Part shown: positions 1 to 8,810 of the stretch, in pieces
Numbering within the stretch: the stretch's first letter is position 1
Layout: every line of letters starts with the position of its first letter
From: Streptomyces sp. NBC_01198
GTDB taxonomy: Bacteria > Actinomycetota > Actinomycetes > Streptomycetales > Streptomycetaceae
DNA length: 64,000 nucleotides
Direction: 5' to 3'
NCBI RefSeq assembly: GCF_036010485.1
Contig: NZ_CP108568.1
Location: 4,967,001 to 5,031,000 of the forward strand
Position numbers and translations under genes: made by a program
The notes under the pieces: model-generated
What the model saw: the letters and a program-made list of their open reading frames with translations, nothing else
What the model was told of the DNA's origin: nothing
Databases searched by the model: none

Positions 1-65
1 GCGAGGACCCGGACAGCCCGCCGCGCTCGCTCGAGGTGCTGGCGATCTACACGCGTTCCGCGTGA
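1..65 (+). CDS. C-terminal fragment of an unidentified protein
   Basis: An open frame runs in from the left edge and stops at TGA 63-65, giving the last 20 residues (ends LEVLAIYTRSA). The third codon positions are G/C-rich as in the neighbouring genes, so it is probably the real 3' end of a gene that lies mostly outside the window. The tail is too short to identify. It is followed 45 bases later by purU on the same strand. Confidence 0.4.
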   Translation, partial: EDPDSPPRSLEVLAIYTRSA

Positions 66-110
66 CGGACAGCCCGGCACGGACCCGGCCGTGTGTGCGA
101 GGCTGACAGG

Positions 111-989
111 GTGAACGAACAGCCCTCGCAGCCGCCCGTCGAGCCGCAGTACGTCCTCACCCTGTCCTGCCCCGACAAGCAGGGCATCGTGCACGCGGTG
201 TCGAGTTACCTCTTCATGACCGGCTGCAACATCGTGGACAGCCAGCAGTTCGGCGACCGCGACACCGGGCTGTTCTTCATGCGGGTGCACTTCGCCGCCG
301 AGCCGCCGGTCGACGTGGACAAGCTGCGCGCCAGCTTCGCGGCGATCGCCGACGCCTACCACATGGACTGGCGGATCCACCCGTCCGCCGAGCGCATGCG
401 CATCGTCCTCATGGTCAGCAAGTTCGGCCACTGCCTCAACGACCTGCTGTTCCGCACCAGCATCGGCGCGCTGCCGGTGGAGATCGCCGCGGTGGTGTCC
501 AACCACACCGACTTCCGCGAACTGGTCGGCTCCTACGGCGTGCCCTTCCACCACATCCCGGTCACCCGCGACACCAAGGACGAGGCCGAGGCGCGGCTGC
601 TCGGCCTGGTGCGCGCCGAGGGGGTGGACCTGGTGGTGCTCGCCCGCTACATGCAGGTGCTGTCCGACACCCTGTGCCGGGAGCTCTCCGGCCGGATCAT
701 CAACATCCACCACTCCTTCCTGCCGAGCTTCAAGGGCGCCAAGCCCTACCACCAGGCGCACGACCGGGGTGTGAAGCTGATCGGGGCGACCGCGCACTAC
801 GTGACGGCCGACCTCGACGAGGGCCCGATCATCGAGCAGGAGGTCGAGCGGGTCGGCCACGAGGTCACCCCCGAGCACCTGGTGGCCATCGGGCGCGACG
901 TGGAGTGCCAGGCACTGGCCCGCGCGGTGAAGTGGCACAGCGAGCACCGGGTGCTGCTCAACGGACGCCGTACGGTCGTCTTCGCCTGA
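111..989 (+). CDS. purU: Formyltetrahydrofolate deformylase PurU
   Basis: Hydrolyses 10-formyltetrahydrofolate to formate and tetrahydrofolate, balancing the one-carbon pool and feeding formate to purine synthesis; cytosolic. The product is 292 residues. An ACT domain occupies about residues 10-85 (YVLTLSCPDKQGIV, sensing methionine/glycine in the family), and the formyltransferase-fold catalytic domain about 95-285, with the conserved NIHHSFLPSFKGAKPY segment and DLDEGPII carrying the catalytic Asn, His and Asp. The GTG at 111 was chosen because GAGG at 99-102 sits about 8 bases upstream; an in-frame GTG at 93 has no ribosome site. Length matches the family. The convergent gene ends only 12 bases beyond the stop. 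Confidence 0.95.
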   Translation: MNEQPSQPPVEPQYVLTLSCPDKQGIVHAVSSYLFMTGCNIVDSQQFGDRDTGLFFMRVHFAAEPPVDVDKLRASFAAIADAYHMDWRIHPSAERMRIVLMVSKFGHCLNDLLFRTSIGALPVEIAAVVSNHTDFRELVGSYGVPFHHIPVTRDTKDEAEARLLGLVRAEGVDLVVLARYMQVLSDTLCRELSGRIINIHHSFLPSFKGAKPYHQAHDRGVKLIGATAHYVTADLDEGPIIEQEVERVGHEVTPEHLVAIGRDVECQALARAVKWHSEHRVLLNGRRTVVFA

Positions 990-1001
990 GCCGCGGGCAG
1001 G

Positions 1002-2309
1002 TCAGAGCCGGGACAGCGACGCCGTCGCGTAGAGCACGTCCCGGATGACGTCACGGTCGCCGTACTGCCCGACCGCGATCCGCTCCGGCTCCAGATGGCC
1101 CGCCGCGAGCTGGCAGAACTCCACACCGTCCAGTGCCACATGGGCGACCGTGTGGTCCTGCGAGGCGACCGCGCCCGGCGAGTCGAGCGGCAGATACCAC
1201 TTGCCGCCGCCCGCGCCCTCGATCTCCAGCAGCAGCGAGCGCCCCGGCGCCCCCGCGTCGGCGAGCCGGCCGACCGAGTCCGCGAGCCCGTCCCTGCGCC
1301 GGCCGGCGAGCGCGGCGGGCAGCATCCTGGCCGCCAGGTCGATCATCTTGTTCAGATTGCGCGGCGCCGGCGGGTCGTAGGGATACGCCACGGCCTCGGC
1401 GATGTCCCACGCGTGGATCCAGCACTCGAACGCCCGGTCCACGAAGGCGTCCCGCAGCGGCAGCGCGAACGACCCGTAGTCGACGCCGAGTCCGGCGGCG
1501 CCGCCACCGGCGAAGGAGACCGTACGCAGCAGGGCGTGGCTCTGCCCGCGCCAGGCCTCGCGCAGTTCGGCGCCCTTGGCGGGGTCCGCGTGCTGCGCCG
1601 TCCACAGCGCCTCGGTGCGCCCTCCGGGGTCCAGCGGCAGCTCCGGTCCTCCCCTGCGGTCCGCGTCCGGCAGGTCGAGGGCCGCGCCCACCAGGCCGTC
1701 CACCGTGGTGAGATGGGCGATGACCTGGCCGACGGTGACCTTCCGCGTCACCGGGGCGCCGTCGTACCAGCGCAGTTCGACCGGTTCCTGCCAGTAGCTG
1801 TCGCCGAGGTCGCGCAGCAGCGCGTCGAGCCGGGCGGCCTCGGCGTCGTACGGCCCGGCCCACTCCGGCACCGGGATGCGCGCCGGGCGGCGGCCAAGGC
1901 ACCCTTCGAGCACCCGGGCCCGCAGCAGCGGATCGAGGTCGAGGCTGTCCTCCCGGTGCAGCAGCCGCACCGCGTCGCGCAGCCGCAGCGCCTCGTCGGC
2001 GCAGGCGGCGCAGTCGGTGAGGTGGACCTCGACGGCCAGCGCCTCGTCGCGCGAGCAGACCGCCAGCGCCCAGGCGCCGAGCAGCGACTTCAACGTGCCG
2101 TGGTCGTACAGCGGCAGCCGGTAGCCGGGATCCGGCTCGGGCACCGGTGCCTCCGACACGGGCGGCGGCGGCACGGCAGGACCAGGCCGTGGGCCCGGTT
2201 CGGGGGCGGGGCGCGGACTGCCAGGCTGGTCACGCTGGCTCGGCACCCGCGCGAAGCCCTCGCCGTCGCCGGGCGAGCCGTTCCCGTTGCTGTACGCCGG
2301 GCCGCTCAC
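1002..2309 (-). CDS. Zinc-finger anti-sigma factor fused to an MDMPI-type domain
   Basis: Predicted anti-sigma factor for the sigma factor immediately upstream. After a 60-residue Pro-rich disordered start, residues about 68-115 form a ZAS/zf-HC2 domain with the H-x3-C-x2-C signature (His96, Cys100, Cys103). Residues about 140-360 resemble the mycothiol-dependent maleylpyruvate isomerase (DinB-like) fold, including the RAFECWIHAWDIAEAV segment typical of that family. There is no transmembrane segment, so it is probably cytoplasmic. Its GTG start overlaps the TGA of the sigma gene in GTGA (2306-2309), which implies translational coupling. In ZAS proteins the Cys/His cluster can be redox-sensitive; a redox or mycothiol input is inference. 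Confidence 0.85.
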   Translation of the reverse strand: MSGPAYSNGNGSPGDGEGFARVPSQRDQPGSPRPAPEPGPRPGPAVPPPPVSEAPVPEPDPGYRLPLYDHGTLKSLLGAWALAVCSRDEALAVEVHLTDCAACADEALRLRDAVRLLHREDSLDLDPLLRARVLEGCLGRRPARIPVPEWAGPYDAEAARLDALLRDLGDSYWQEPVELRWYDGAPVTRKVTVGQVIAHLTTVDGLVGAALDLPDADRRGGPELPLDPGGRTEALWTAQHADPAKGAELREAWRGQSHALLRTVSFAGGGAAGLGVDYGSFALPLRDAFVDRAFECWIHAWDIAEAVAYPYDPPAPRNLNKMIDLAARMLPAALAGRRRDGLADSVGRLADAGAPGRSLLLEIEGAGGGKWYLPLDSPGAVASQDHTVAHVALDGVEFCQLAAGHLEPERIAVGQYGDRDVIRDVLYATASLSRL

Positions 2310-2908
2310 GGCCGGCCCCGGGGGCTCTGGCTGCGCGCGTCGTACGGCTCGCGCCGCTCCAGCGGGTGCAGGTCCTGGCCGTCCGCCGGCTCCATCGCCG
2401 TGGACAGCAGTTGCAGGCCGAGCCGCAGCCGGCGCCGCGACTCGTCCGCGCTCACCCCGAGGCCGGTGGCGGCGGCGCGGTAGTCGAGGCGCTCGTGGTA
2501 GGCGAGTTCGAGCGCGTCGCGCAGCGGCGCGGGCATCGAGGTGACGATGAAGTCGGCACGGGCGGCGGTGTTGGCCTCGCGGACCCTGGCCTCGACCTCG
2601 GTCGGCGTCGAGCAGCCGCGGCTCTCGTACTGCCGCAGCCGGTGCACCGCCTGGCTCTGGGTGAGGGCGGCGATCCAGGAGCGCAGGGAGCAGTGCTTGG
2701 GGTCGTAGTCGTCCGGATTCTCCCAGATGTAGCCGAAGACCTCGCGGGTGATCAGGTCGGCCGCCTCGTCGTCGTCGAGCACCCGGTGGGCCAGATTGTG
2801 CACGAGTGAGGCGTAGCGGTCGTACAGCTCGCCGAGCGCGGCCTCCTCGCCGCGAGCCAGCCGCTGCTGCATCTTGCGGTCCCAGCGCGGCGGTGCGGGT
2901 GTCGCCAT
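2306..2908 (-). CDS. ECF-like RNA polymerase sigma factor
   Basis: A 200-residue alternative sigma factor. Residues about 20-100 correspond to region 2 (GELYDRYASLVHNLAHRVL, then ITREVFGYIW and SLRSWIAALTQSQAV), residues about 135-185 to region 4 with a helix-turn-helix (LDYRAAATGLGVSADESRRR). The ATG at 2908 was chosen because AGGAGG lies 7-8 bases upstream; an in-frame extension to 3019 is weakly coding. The gene forms a coupled pair with the zinc-finger anti-sigma gene, and the divergent STAS gene begins 235 bases away, suggesting one stress-signalling module. The target promoters are unknown. Confidence 0.88.
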   Translation of the reverse strand: MATPAPPRWDRKMQQRLARGEEAALGELYDRYASLVHNLAHRVLDDDEAADLITREVFGYIWENPDDYDPKHCSLRSWIAALTQSQAVHRLRQYESRGCSTPTEVEARVREANTAARADFIVTSMPAPLRDALELAYHERLDYRAAATGLGVSADESRRRLRLGLQLLSTAMEPADGQDLHPLERREPYDARSQSPRGRP

Positions 2909-3143
2909 CTGCCGCCTCCTCGCGTCGTCGGCCGCCTCACCGGCCAGCTGGCCGCTGCATCCGACCGTACCCGTCGTCCGCCACGGCATGCGTCCCTTTG
3001 CACCAACCTGGCCCCTCATGTGAGCGGTTCTGGCGGTCTGTTATCCGGGTGTGACCGGAAGATTGCAGAGTTACGGCTGTGAACGGGCATAGGGTCGAGG
3101 TGATGACGAAGCTGAACCCGACAGCGAGGCGAGGTGCGGTCCC

Positions 3144-3518
3144 GTGCTGGTGACCCGGGCCGAGCAAGACGGCTGGGCGGTGGTGACGGTCGCGGGCGAG
3201 ATGGACCTCATCTCGTCGCCCGCGGTACGGCAGAAGGTCCACGACGCGGTCGCCGAGGGGCGGCGCAGCGTGGTGCTCGACCTGGCCGATGTGCGCTTCT
3301 GCGACTCCAGCGGGGTGGGCGTGCTGATCGGTGCCCGGCGGCTGATGCGGTCCTGCGCCGGACGGCTGCGGATCGTGCTGCCCGAGGAGGGGGCGACGGG
3401 CGTCGAAGGCGCGCACGTCAACCGGGTGCTCGCCGCGCTCGGAGTACGCCGGCTGTTCGAGGTCTTCCCCGACCTTGCCGCGGCCACCGACGACGCCGCC
3501 CAGCCGTTGAGCGCCTGA
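3144..3518 (+). CDS. Anti-sigma factor antagonist (STAS domain)
   Basis: A 124-residue single-domain STAS protein of the RsbV/SpoIIAA type. It begins with the usual strand (GWAVVTVAGEMDLISS) and carries the FCDSSGVGVLIGARR segment, where the family's phosphorylatable serine lies. In the unphosphorylated state such proteins bind RsbW-type kinases and free a sigma factor. The start is GTG 3144 with a GAGG about 12 bases upstream. It lies between the divergent sigma/anti-sigma pair and an RsbW-like ATPase gene, so a partner switch is likely, although which sigma factor is released cannot be read from the sequence. Confidence 0.9.
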   Translation: MLVTRAEQDGWAVVTVAGEMDLISSPAVRQKVHDAVAEGRRSVVLDLADVRFCDSSGVGVLIGARRLMRSCAGRLRIVLPEEGATGVEGAHVNRVLAALGVRRLFEVFPDLAAATDDAAQPLSA

Positions 3519-3883
3519 CCGGCTGCGGCGACCTGCCGGCGCGGTCCGATTACGGAGCGTCCGCACGGTGTTGTGTCCGATGCGTGACTTGTTACGCGGT
3601 GGAGTCGGGGCCTGCCTCGGGTACGCTCCATCGGGTGCGCGTACGTTCAAGGTCGCTAGGAAGTACCGCCCGGTTCACCCGGGGGGTGTGCAGGCCTGGG
3701 CGTTTCGCACCGCGCCTGATGCGCCGCACAGTATGCAGCACCCGTGGTCCATTGCGCTGGAATATGACGGAAGCGCTTGTCGGGGTGACTGTCGGTCAAT
3801 CATGCTGTGTGAGGTCGGGATCACGCACGGTGATCCCGGGCAGGCGTGAGGCCTCGTGTCCGCCGGTTCGGATGGTGTGAGCA
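3519..3883 (+). other. Intergenic region with hairpin before the RsbW-like gene
   Basis: No convincing gene lies in these 365 bases; the open frames seen are poor in G/C third positions. The notable element is a perfect 8-bp inverted repeat GGGATCAC/GTGATCCC (3817-3824 and 3830-3837) with a 5-base loop, ending 46 bases before the next start codon. There is no T-run behind it, so it could be an operator or a leader hairpin rather than a terminator. Confidence 0.5.
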
Positions 3884-4291
3884 GTGCAGATGCTGCAGGT
3901 GCAACTGGAGGTCGGCGTGGATCCCGCGGAAGTGGGACGTGCGCGCCGCTGGGCCAGGTCCCGGCTGGTCGGATCCGGGATAGGGGCCGACGAGCCGGTC
4001 GCCGAGACGCTGATCCTGCTCATCTCGGAACTGGTCACCAACGCGGTGGTGCACACCGGCTGCCCCGCGGTGCTGCGGATGCTCTTCCCCGCCGCCCCGG
4101 CCGCCCCGGTACGCGTCGAGGTCGCCGACACCAGCGAGACCCCGCCCGCGCCCCGGCACGCCCGCCGCGACGACACCGGCGGACGCGGACTCGAACTGGT
4201 CGACGGGCTCGCCGACCGCTGGGGCTGGCAGCCCGAGGGCGCCGGCAAGCAGATCTGGTGCGAGGTCGACCGCGCGGCCGCGCTGAGCTGA
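3884..4291 (+). CDS. RsbW-like anti-sigma kinase / HATPase_c protein
   Basis: A 135-residue single-domain GHKL ATPase, the common Streptomyces RsbW-like family. The N box is LISELVTNAVVHT (about residues 45-57), the G1 box VEVADTSETPP (about 83-93) and the G2 box GGRGLELVDGLADRWGW (about 103-119). Such proteins bind ATP and either sequester a sigma factor or phosphorylate a STAS antagonist. The likely antagonist is encoded upstream at 3144. GTG 3884 is used as start; ATG 3890 two codons later is equally possible, with GTGTGAG just upstream. Confidence 0.85.
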   Translation: MQMLQVQLEVGVDPAEVGRARRWARSRLVGSGIGADEPVAETLILLISELVTNAVVHTGCPAVLRMLFPAAPAAPVRVEVADTSETPPAPRHARRDDTGGRGLELVDGLADRWGWQPEGAGKQIWCEVDRAAALS

Positions 4292-4341
4292 CCGACCTGT
4301 CCCGTGCGGTCCTGATCGGATCGGATCGCACGGGACCGCGC

Positions 4342-5457
4342 TCAGGCCGGTCCGGACAGCTGGAAGGTGCGCCGGTAGGCGGTCGGTGACACCCCGAGGG
4401 TGACCTGGAGGTGCTGGCGCATCGAGGCACCGGTGCCGAAACCGGCCCTCCTGGCGATCAGGTCCACGCTCAGATCGGTCGACTCCAGCAGCTGCCTGGC
4501 CAGTTCGACCCGCTGCTGGGTCAGCCAGCGGCCCGCGCTCATCCCCACCTCCTCCCGGAAACGCCGGGTGAAGGTGCGCACGCTCATCGACTCCCGCTCG
4601 GCCAGCTGCCGCAGCGTGAGCGGCTGGTCGAGCCGGTCCAGCGCCCACGCCCGGGCCCGCTCCGTGCTGGCCAGCTGCGGCTCGGGCAGCGGCCGGCGGA
4701 TGTACTGCGCCTGCCCGCCCTCGCGGTGCGGCGGCACCAGGGTCCGGCGGGAGACCGAGTTCGCCACCGCCGTACCGCAGTCCCGGCGCACGATGTGCAG
4801 GCACAGGTCGATGCCCGCGGCCACCCCGGCCGAGGTCAGCAGGTCCCCGTCGTCCACGTAGAGCACATCCGGGTCGACCCGCACCTTCGGGAAGAGCCGC
4901 TGGAAGTGATCGGCGCTGGTCCAGTGCGTGGTCGCCGGGCGGCCGTCAAGCAGCCCCGCGGCGGCCAGCAGATACGAGCCGGTGCAGATCGACACCACCC
5001 GCGTCCCGGGCCGGATCGCCGCGAAGGCAGCCTTGAGCGGTGCGGTGAGCACCCCCTCGCTGTGGACCGACCCGAGCTCATGGGAGGCGGGCACGACGAC
5101 GGTGTCGGCCTGCGCCAGCGCCTCCAGGCCGTGCCGCACCACGATCGGGAAGTCGGCGTCCGTGCGCACCATCCCCGGCTCGATGCTGCACGTCGCGATC
5201 TCGTACAGCGGCGCACCGTCCTCGGTGGCCCGGGCGGAACCGAAGATCCGCAGCGGGATCCCCAGTTCGAACGGGATCACCCCGTCCAGCGCGAAGACCG
5301 CGACGTGGTGCCGCTCGGGGTGCAGGAAGACCCCGGCCGACGGCTGTGCGGGCTCCGGCCCGGGCGGCCGCGAGCGCGGCGAGGGCCCTGGCACGGGCGA
5401 GGGCGGCGCGGCCGGCGGCGGTGACAACGGGGGCAGTGGCAGCGGCGGGAGGGCCAT
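4342..5457 (-). CDS. GlxA-type AraC transcriptional regulator
   Basis: A 371-residue regulator. After a Pro-rich N-terminal tail of about 45 residues, a DJ-1/PfpI-like sensor domain (starts HHVAVFALDGVIPFELG; nucleophile-elbow region VVSICTGSYLLAAAG) is followed by a C-terminal AraC double helix-turn-helix (LTLRQLAERESMSVRTFTRRFREE and VDLIARRAGFGTGASMRQH). This is the GlxA/FtrA subgroup. ATG 5457 is the first start after the divergent gap. It is transcribed divergently from an MFS gene with only 70 bases between the starts, so it probably controls that transporter. The inducer is unknown. The Pro-rich tail may be shorter if translation starts within it. Confidence 0.88.
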   Translation of the reverse strand: MALPPLPLPPLSPPPAAPPSPVPGPSPRSRPPGPEPAQPSAGVFLHPERHHVAVFALDGVIPFELGIPLRIFGSARATEDGAPLYEIATCSIEPGMVRTDADFPIVVRHGLEALAQADTVVVPASHELGSVHSEGVLTAPLKAAFAAIRPGTRVVSICTGSYLLAAAGLLDGRPATTHWTSADHFQRLFPKVRVDPDVLYVDDGDLLTSAGVAAGIDLCLHIVRRDCGTAVANSVSRRTLVPPHREGGQAQYIRRPLPEPQLASTERARAWALDRLDQPLTLRQLAERESMSVRTFTRRFREEVGMSAGRWLTQQRVELARQLLESTDLSVDLIARRAGFGTGASMRQHLQVTLGVSPTAYRRTFQLSGPA

Positions 5458-5527
5458 GGCCCGATTCTTGCATATCATGGCCATCGGGCCACTCGCCGCC
5501 CGCAACCGGCCACCGGACACTGATCGG

Positions 5528-6853
5528 GTGACGCAGACATCTCACGTTCCCGCGCCCGCCATCGGCGGTGTTCCCGCGACGCCCGGCCGCCGACCGCGCC
5601 TGCACCGCGCCTGGGTCGTCGCCGCCGTCACCTTCGTGACGCTGATCGGCTCTGCTGCATTCGCCTCCCTCCCTGGTCTGCTGATCGACCCGCTGCACTC
5701 CGAATTCGGCTGGTCGCGCGGCATGATCGGCCTGGCCGTGTCGATCAACCTCGCGCTGTACGGGATCACCGCCCCCTTCGCCGCAGCGCTGATGGACCGC
5801 TTCGGCATCCGACGGGTGGTCCTCTGCGCCCTGTTGACGATCGCGCTCGGCGCGGCGCTGACCGTCTCCATGACGCAGGTGTGGCAACTCATCCTGTGCT
5901 GGGGCGTCCTGGTCGGCCTCGGCAGCGGGTCCATGGCCCTCGCCTTCGCCGCCACCGTCACCAACCGGTGGTTCGTCGCCCGCCGCGGCCTGGTCACCGG
6001 CGTCCTCACCGCGGCGGGCGCGGCAGGGCAGTTGGTGTTCCTGCCGCTGCTGTCCTGGATCACCGAGAACCACGGCTGGCGTCCGGCCGCCGCGATCGTG
6101 GCCGCCGCCGCGGTCGCCGTGGTCCCCTTCGTCTGGTTCCTGCTGCGCGACCACCCCGCCGACGTGGGCGTGGCCCCCTACGGCGCCACGGAGTTCGTCC
6201 CCAAGCCGCCGCCCGCCCGCGGCGCCGCGACCCGAGCGCTGCGGGCGCTCCGCGAAGCGTCGCGCACCGGAACCTTCTGGCTGCTCGCGGGCTCCTTCGC
6301 GATCTGCGGGGCCTCCACCAACGGCCTCGTCAAAACGCACTTCGTGCCCGCTGCCCACGACCACGGCATGCCCGTGACGGCCGCCGCCTCACTGCTCGCC
6401 GTCATCGGCGTCTTCGACATCGCGGGCACGGTGGCCTCCGGTTGGTTCACCGACCGCATGTCGCCGCGCCGGCTGCTGGCCGTCTACTACGGCCTGCGCG
6501 GACTCTCCCTCATGTTCCTCCCCATGCTGCTTGCCGACAGCGTCCACCCGCCGATGGTGCTGTTCATCGTCTTCTACGGACTCGACTGGGTGGCCACGGT
6601 GCCGCCGACAGTGACCCTGTGCCGCGAGCACTACGGCGAGGACAGCGCGATCGTCTTCGGGTGGGTGCTGGCAGCCCACCAGATCGGTGCCGCGCTCGTC
6701 GCCTTTCTCGGCGGTGTGGCCCGTGATGCCTTCGGTTCGTACGACGTCGTCTGGTACACCTCCGGTGCCTTGTGCGCGGTCGCCGCGCTGATGTCCCTGG
6801 TGATCCGCCGGCGGCCGGTCGCCGCGCCTCCCGCGATGGCCGTCATGGTGTGA
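5528..6853 (+). CDS. MFS transporter
   Basis: A 441-residue major facilitator superfamily permease with about 12 hydrophobic segments, beginning after a 30-residue polar N-terminus (AWVVAAVTFVTLIGSAAFAS). The loop after the second helix has the family A motif form MDRFGIRRVV, and the middle loop is polar and Arg-rich. The organisation resembles monocarboxylate/oxalate-type MFS permeases, but the substrate cannot be called. GTG 5528 is used; no strong ribosome site precedes it, so the message may be leaderless. The GlxA-type regulator is encoded divergently next to it and is the likely regulator. Confidence 0.88.
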   Translation: MTQTSHVPAPAIGGVPATPGRRPRLHRAWVVAAVTFVTLIGSAAFASLPGLLIDPLHSEFGWSRGMIGLAVSINLALYGITAPFAAALMDRFGIRRVVLCALLTIALGAALTVSMTQVWQLILCWGVLVGLGSGSMALAFAATVTNRWFVARRGLVTGVLTAAGAAGQLVFLPLLSWITENHGWRPAAAIVAAAAVAVVPFVWFLLRDHPADVGVAPYGATEFVPKPPPARGAATRALRALREASRTGTFWLLAGSFAICGASTNGLVKTHFVPAAHDHGMPVTAAASLLAVIGVFDIAGTVASGWFTDRMSPRRLLAVYYGLRGLSLMFLPMLLADSVHPPMVLFIVFYGLDWVATVPPTVTLCREHYGEDSAIVFGWVLAAHQIGAALVAFLGGVARDAFGSYDVVWYTSGALCAVAALMSLVIRRRPVAAPPAMAVMV

Positions 6854-6931
6854 ACGCAACCCCGGCCGCCCCCGGTTCCGCATTCGCCGACGATCACTCG
6901 CACGAGTGATCGAGCCGGGTGTCGCCGCAGG

Positions 6932-8101
6932 TCAGCGGTGGATACGGGCTGCCGCCCTGGCGATCCGGCCGGCGTCGATCGCCATCTCCCTGAACATCCC
7001 GCTGATCGGGTTGGTGAACCCGGTGAAGAACAGCCCCGGCGCGCCGGGCGGCGTGCGCGGCCCGTGCCCCACGGGCCGCCCCCGGCCGTCAAGCACTCCG
7101 AGATGGCCGACCAGACCCTCCAGGCCGCGCCGGTAGCCGGTCGCGGCGATCACGACCTCGGGGCCGATCTGCGAGCCGTCCGCCAGATGCACCTGACCGT
7201 CCTCGAACCGCTCGACGGCCGCGACGGGTTCGACGCGCCGGGAGCGCACCGCGTCGATCAGCCCGACGTCCTGCACCGGGATCGCCCCGTCGAGCACCCG
7301 CGCGTACAGACCGCTCTCCGGGCGGGGCAGGCCGTACGCGGACAGGTCGGGCACGCTCATCCGCTCGATGTACGGCGCCATCCGGTCCACCATCCGCGGC
7401 GGCAGCCGGCGTACCAGGATGCCGCTCGCCTGCGCGGGCCAGCCCGCCGTCGACCGGCGCATGATGTGCGGCGGGGTGCGCACCGCGAGCCGTACCCGGC
7501 CCGCACCGCCCTCGACCAGGTCGACGGCGATCTCGGCGCCCGTGTTGCCGGCTCCGACGACCAGCACGTCCCGGCCCGCGTAAGGGGCGGCATTGCGGTA
7601 GGCGGACGCGTGCAGCAGCTCGCCGGGGAAGGTGTCACGGCCCGGCCAGTCGGGGATGTGCGGCGCATGGTTGTGCCCGGTGGCCACGACGACGACAGGC
7701 GAGCCGAGCACCCGGCCGCCGGTGGCGGGCAGTTCCCAGCCCGCGTCGCCGCGCTCGACCCGGTCCACGGTGATGCCTGTGGTGATGTCGAGGCTGTGGT
7801 GTTCGGCGTACTGCTCCAGGTAGCGCACGACGTCGTCCCGCCCGACCCAGCGGCCGTACGCGCGGGGTATCCGCAGCCCCGGCAGGGCGGAGAGCCTGCG
7901 GGTGGTGTGCAGGTGCAACCGGTCGTAGTGGCCGCGCCAGGACGCGCCGAGCTGTTCAGCGCGCTCCAGGACCAGCGGGCGCACGCCGTGCTGCCGCAGC
8001 GCCGCCGCCGCGGCCAGGCCGCCCGGGCCCGCCCCGATCACGATCGCGTCCGGCGTCGCGGCCGGGCCCGCTGCCGCGGGAAGTGAGGTGGCGTCGGACA
8101 T
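6932..8101 (-). CDS. Flavin-containing monooxygenase (FAD/NADP-dependent)
   Basis: A 389-residue flavoprotein. The FAD-binding Rossmann motif is IVIGAGPGGLAAAAAL (about residues 19-34); an NADP-binding motif VLVVGAGNTGAEIAVDL lies near the middle, and the C-terminal ATGYRRGL is the conserved ATG motif of class B monooxygenases. YDRLHLHT matches the plant YUCCA/bacterial FMO subgroup. Likely oxygenates a soft nucleophile or ketone; substrate unknown. ATG 8101 is chosen because GGGAG lies 7 bases upstream. It converges with the MFS gene (78-base gap), which may be functionally unrelated. Confidence 0.88.
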   Translation of the reverse strand: MSDATSLPAAAGPAATPDAIVIGAGPGGLAAAAALRQHGVRPLVLERAEQLGASWRGHYDRLHLHTTRRLSALPGLRIPRAYGRWVGRDDVVRYLEQYAEHHSLDITTGITVDRVERGDAGWELPATGGRVLGSPVVVVATGHNHAPHIPDWPGRDTFPGELLHASAYRNAAPYAGRDVLVVGAGNTGAEIAVDLVEGGAGRVRLAVRTPPHIMRRSTAGWPAQASGILVRRLPPRMVDRMAPYIERMSVPDLSAYGLPRPESGLYARVLDGAIPVQDVGLIDAVRSRRVEPVAAVERFEDGQVHLADGSQIGPEVVIAATGYRRGLEGLVGHLGVLDGRGRPVGHGPRTPPGAPGLFFTGFTNPISGMFREMAIDAGRIARAAARIHR

Positions 8102-8810
8102 GCGGAACTCCCGTGGTGTGGCGGCGTAGTGGGTGCGGTCGAGAGCGTAGCCGCTGGAGCTGAGGCCGCCGCCAGGATGGGGAGGGCACGTCAGGTACGC
8201 GGGGCGAGGCGCGAGAACGCGGATCGCCTTCGGGGAAGAAGGGCAGACGCGCTCGGGGGAGCCGTCGCCGGTGAGGTCGCCGGCCAGGCCGGTCACCGCA
8301 CCGCGACGGGCGGGGATGCCGCGGTCGGGCAACCGCAGTCGCCGGGGGGCTCGTTGGCGGGACGGTGGACGGGGGAGCCCGAGCCGTCCTCGATGCGCTG
8401 CCCGCGCGAAGCCGAAGCCTAAGCCGGGGAGGGTGTCGCCGTCCGGCGCGGGACGTCGCGAACCGCGCCGGCGGCCCGCGTCCCGCGCGGCTGCCGGGAG
8501 GGTGCCGTGGACGGGATGCCCTTGGCGCGGGTGTGAGGCGGCCGCGCGGCTCGACGCAGGCAGACCGCACGGCGCGCGCGGGCTGACGGCGGCAGACCGC
8601 GCCGGTCATAGAGCCGTACGCGCGGCCGTCGTCGCCCGCAGAACCTCAGCGACGGGGCCCGGCGCCACAGGCGGGGCTGCCGTGGAGCACGCGGGGCACG
8701 CTTGGCCGCGCCGCCGCGCCGCTCGCCGCCGCACGCGCTGAGCCGACTCACGCCGGCTCCACGCAGTGGTGCGCCGCCGCACCCGGGCACCGCGGGGCGC
8801 GCGGCCCCGC
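8102..8810. other. 709-base intergenic region without a supported gene
   Basis: Both strands contain only Arg/Ala/Pro-rich open frames typical of high-GC out-of-frame translation, with no ribosome site plus coding bias at the same place and no recognisable domain. It holds the promoter of the flavin monooxygenase at its left end and the 3' flank of the TetR gene at its right end. It is unusually long for this chromosome and could contain a decayed gene, but none was recognised. Confidence 0.4.

Noticed and set aside
3568..3849. 93-codon open frame in the gap before the RsbW-like gene
   Set aside because: No ribosome site, weak third-position GC bias and no domain; the region looks regulatory.
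8271..8741. Open frames in the 709-base gap before the TetR gene
   Set aside because: All are Arg/Ala/Pro-rich with no ribosome site and no recognisable fold.
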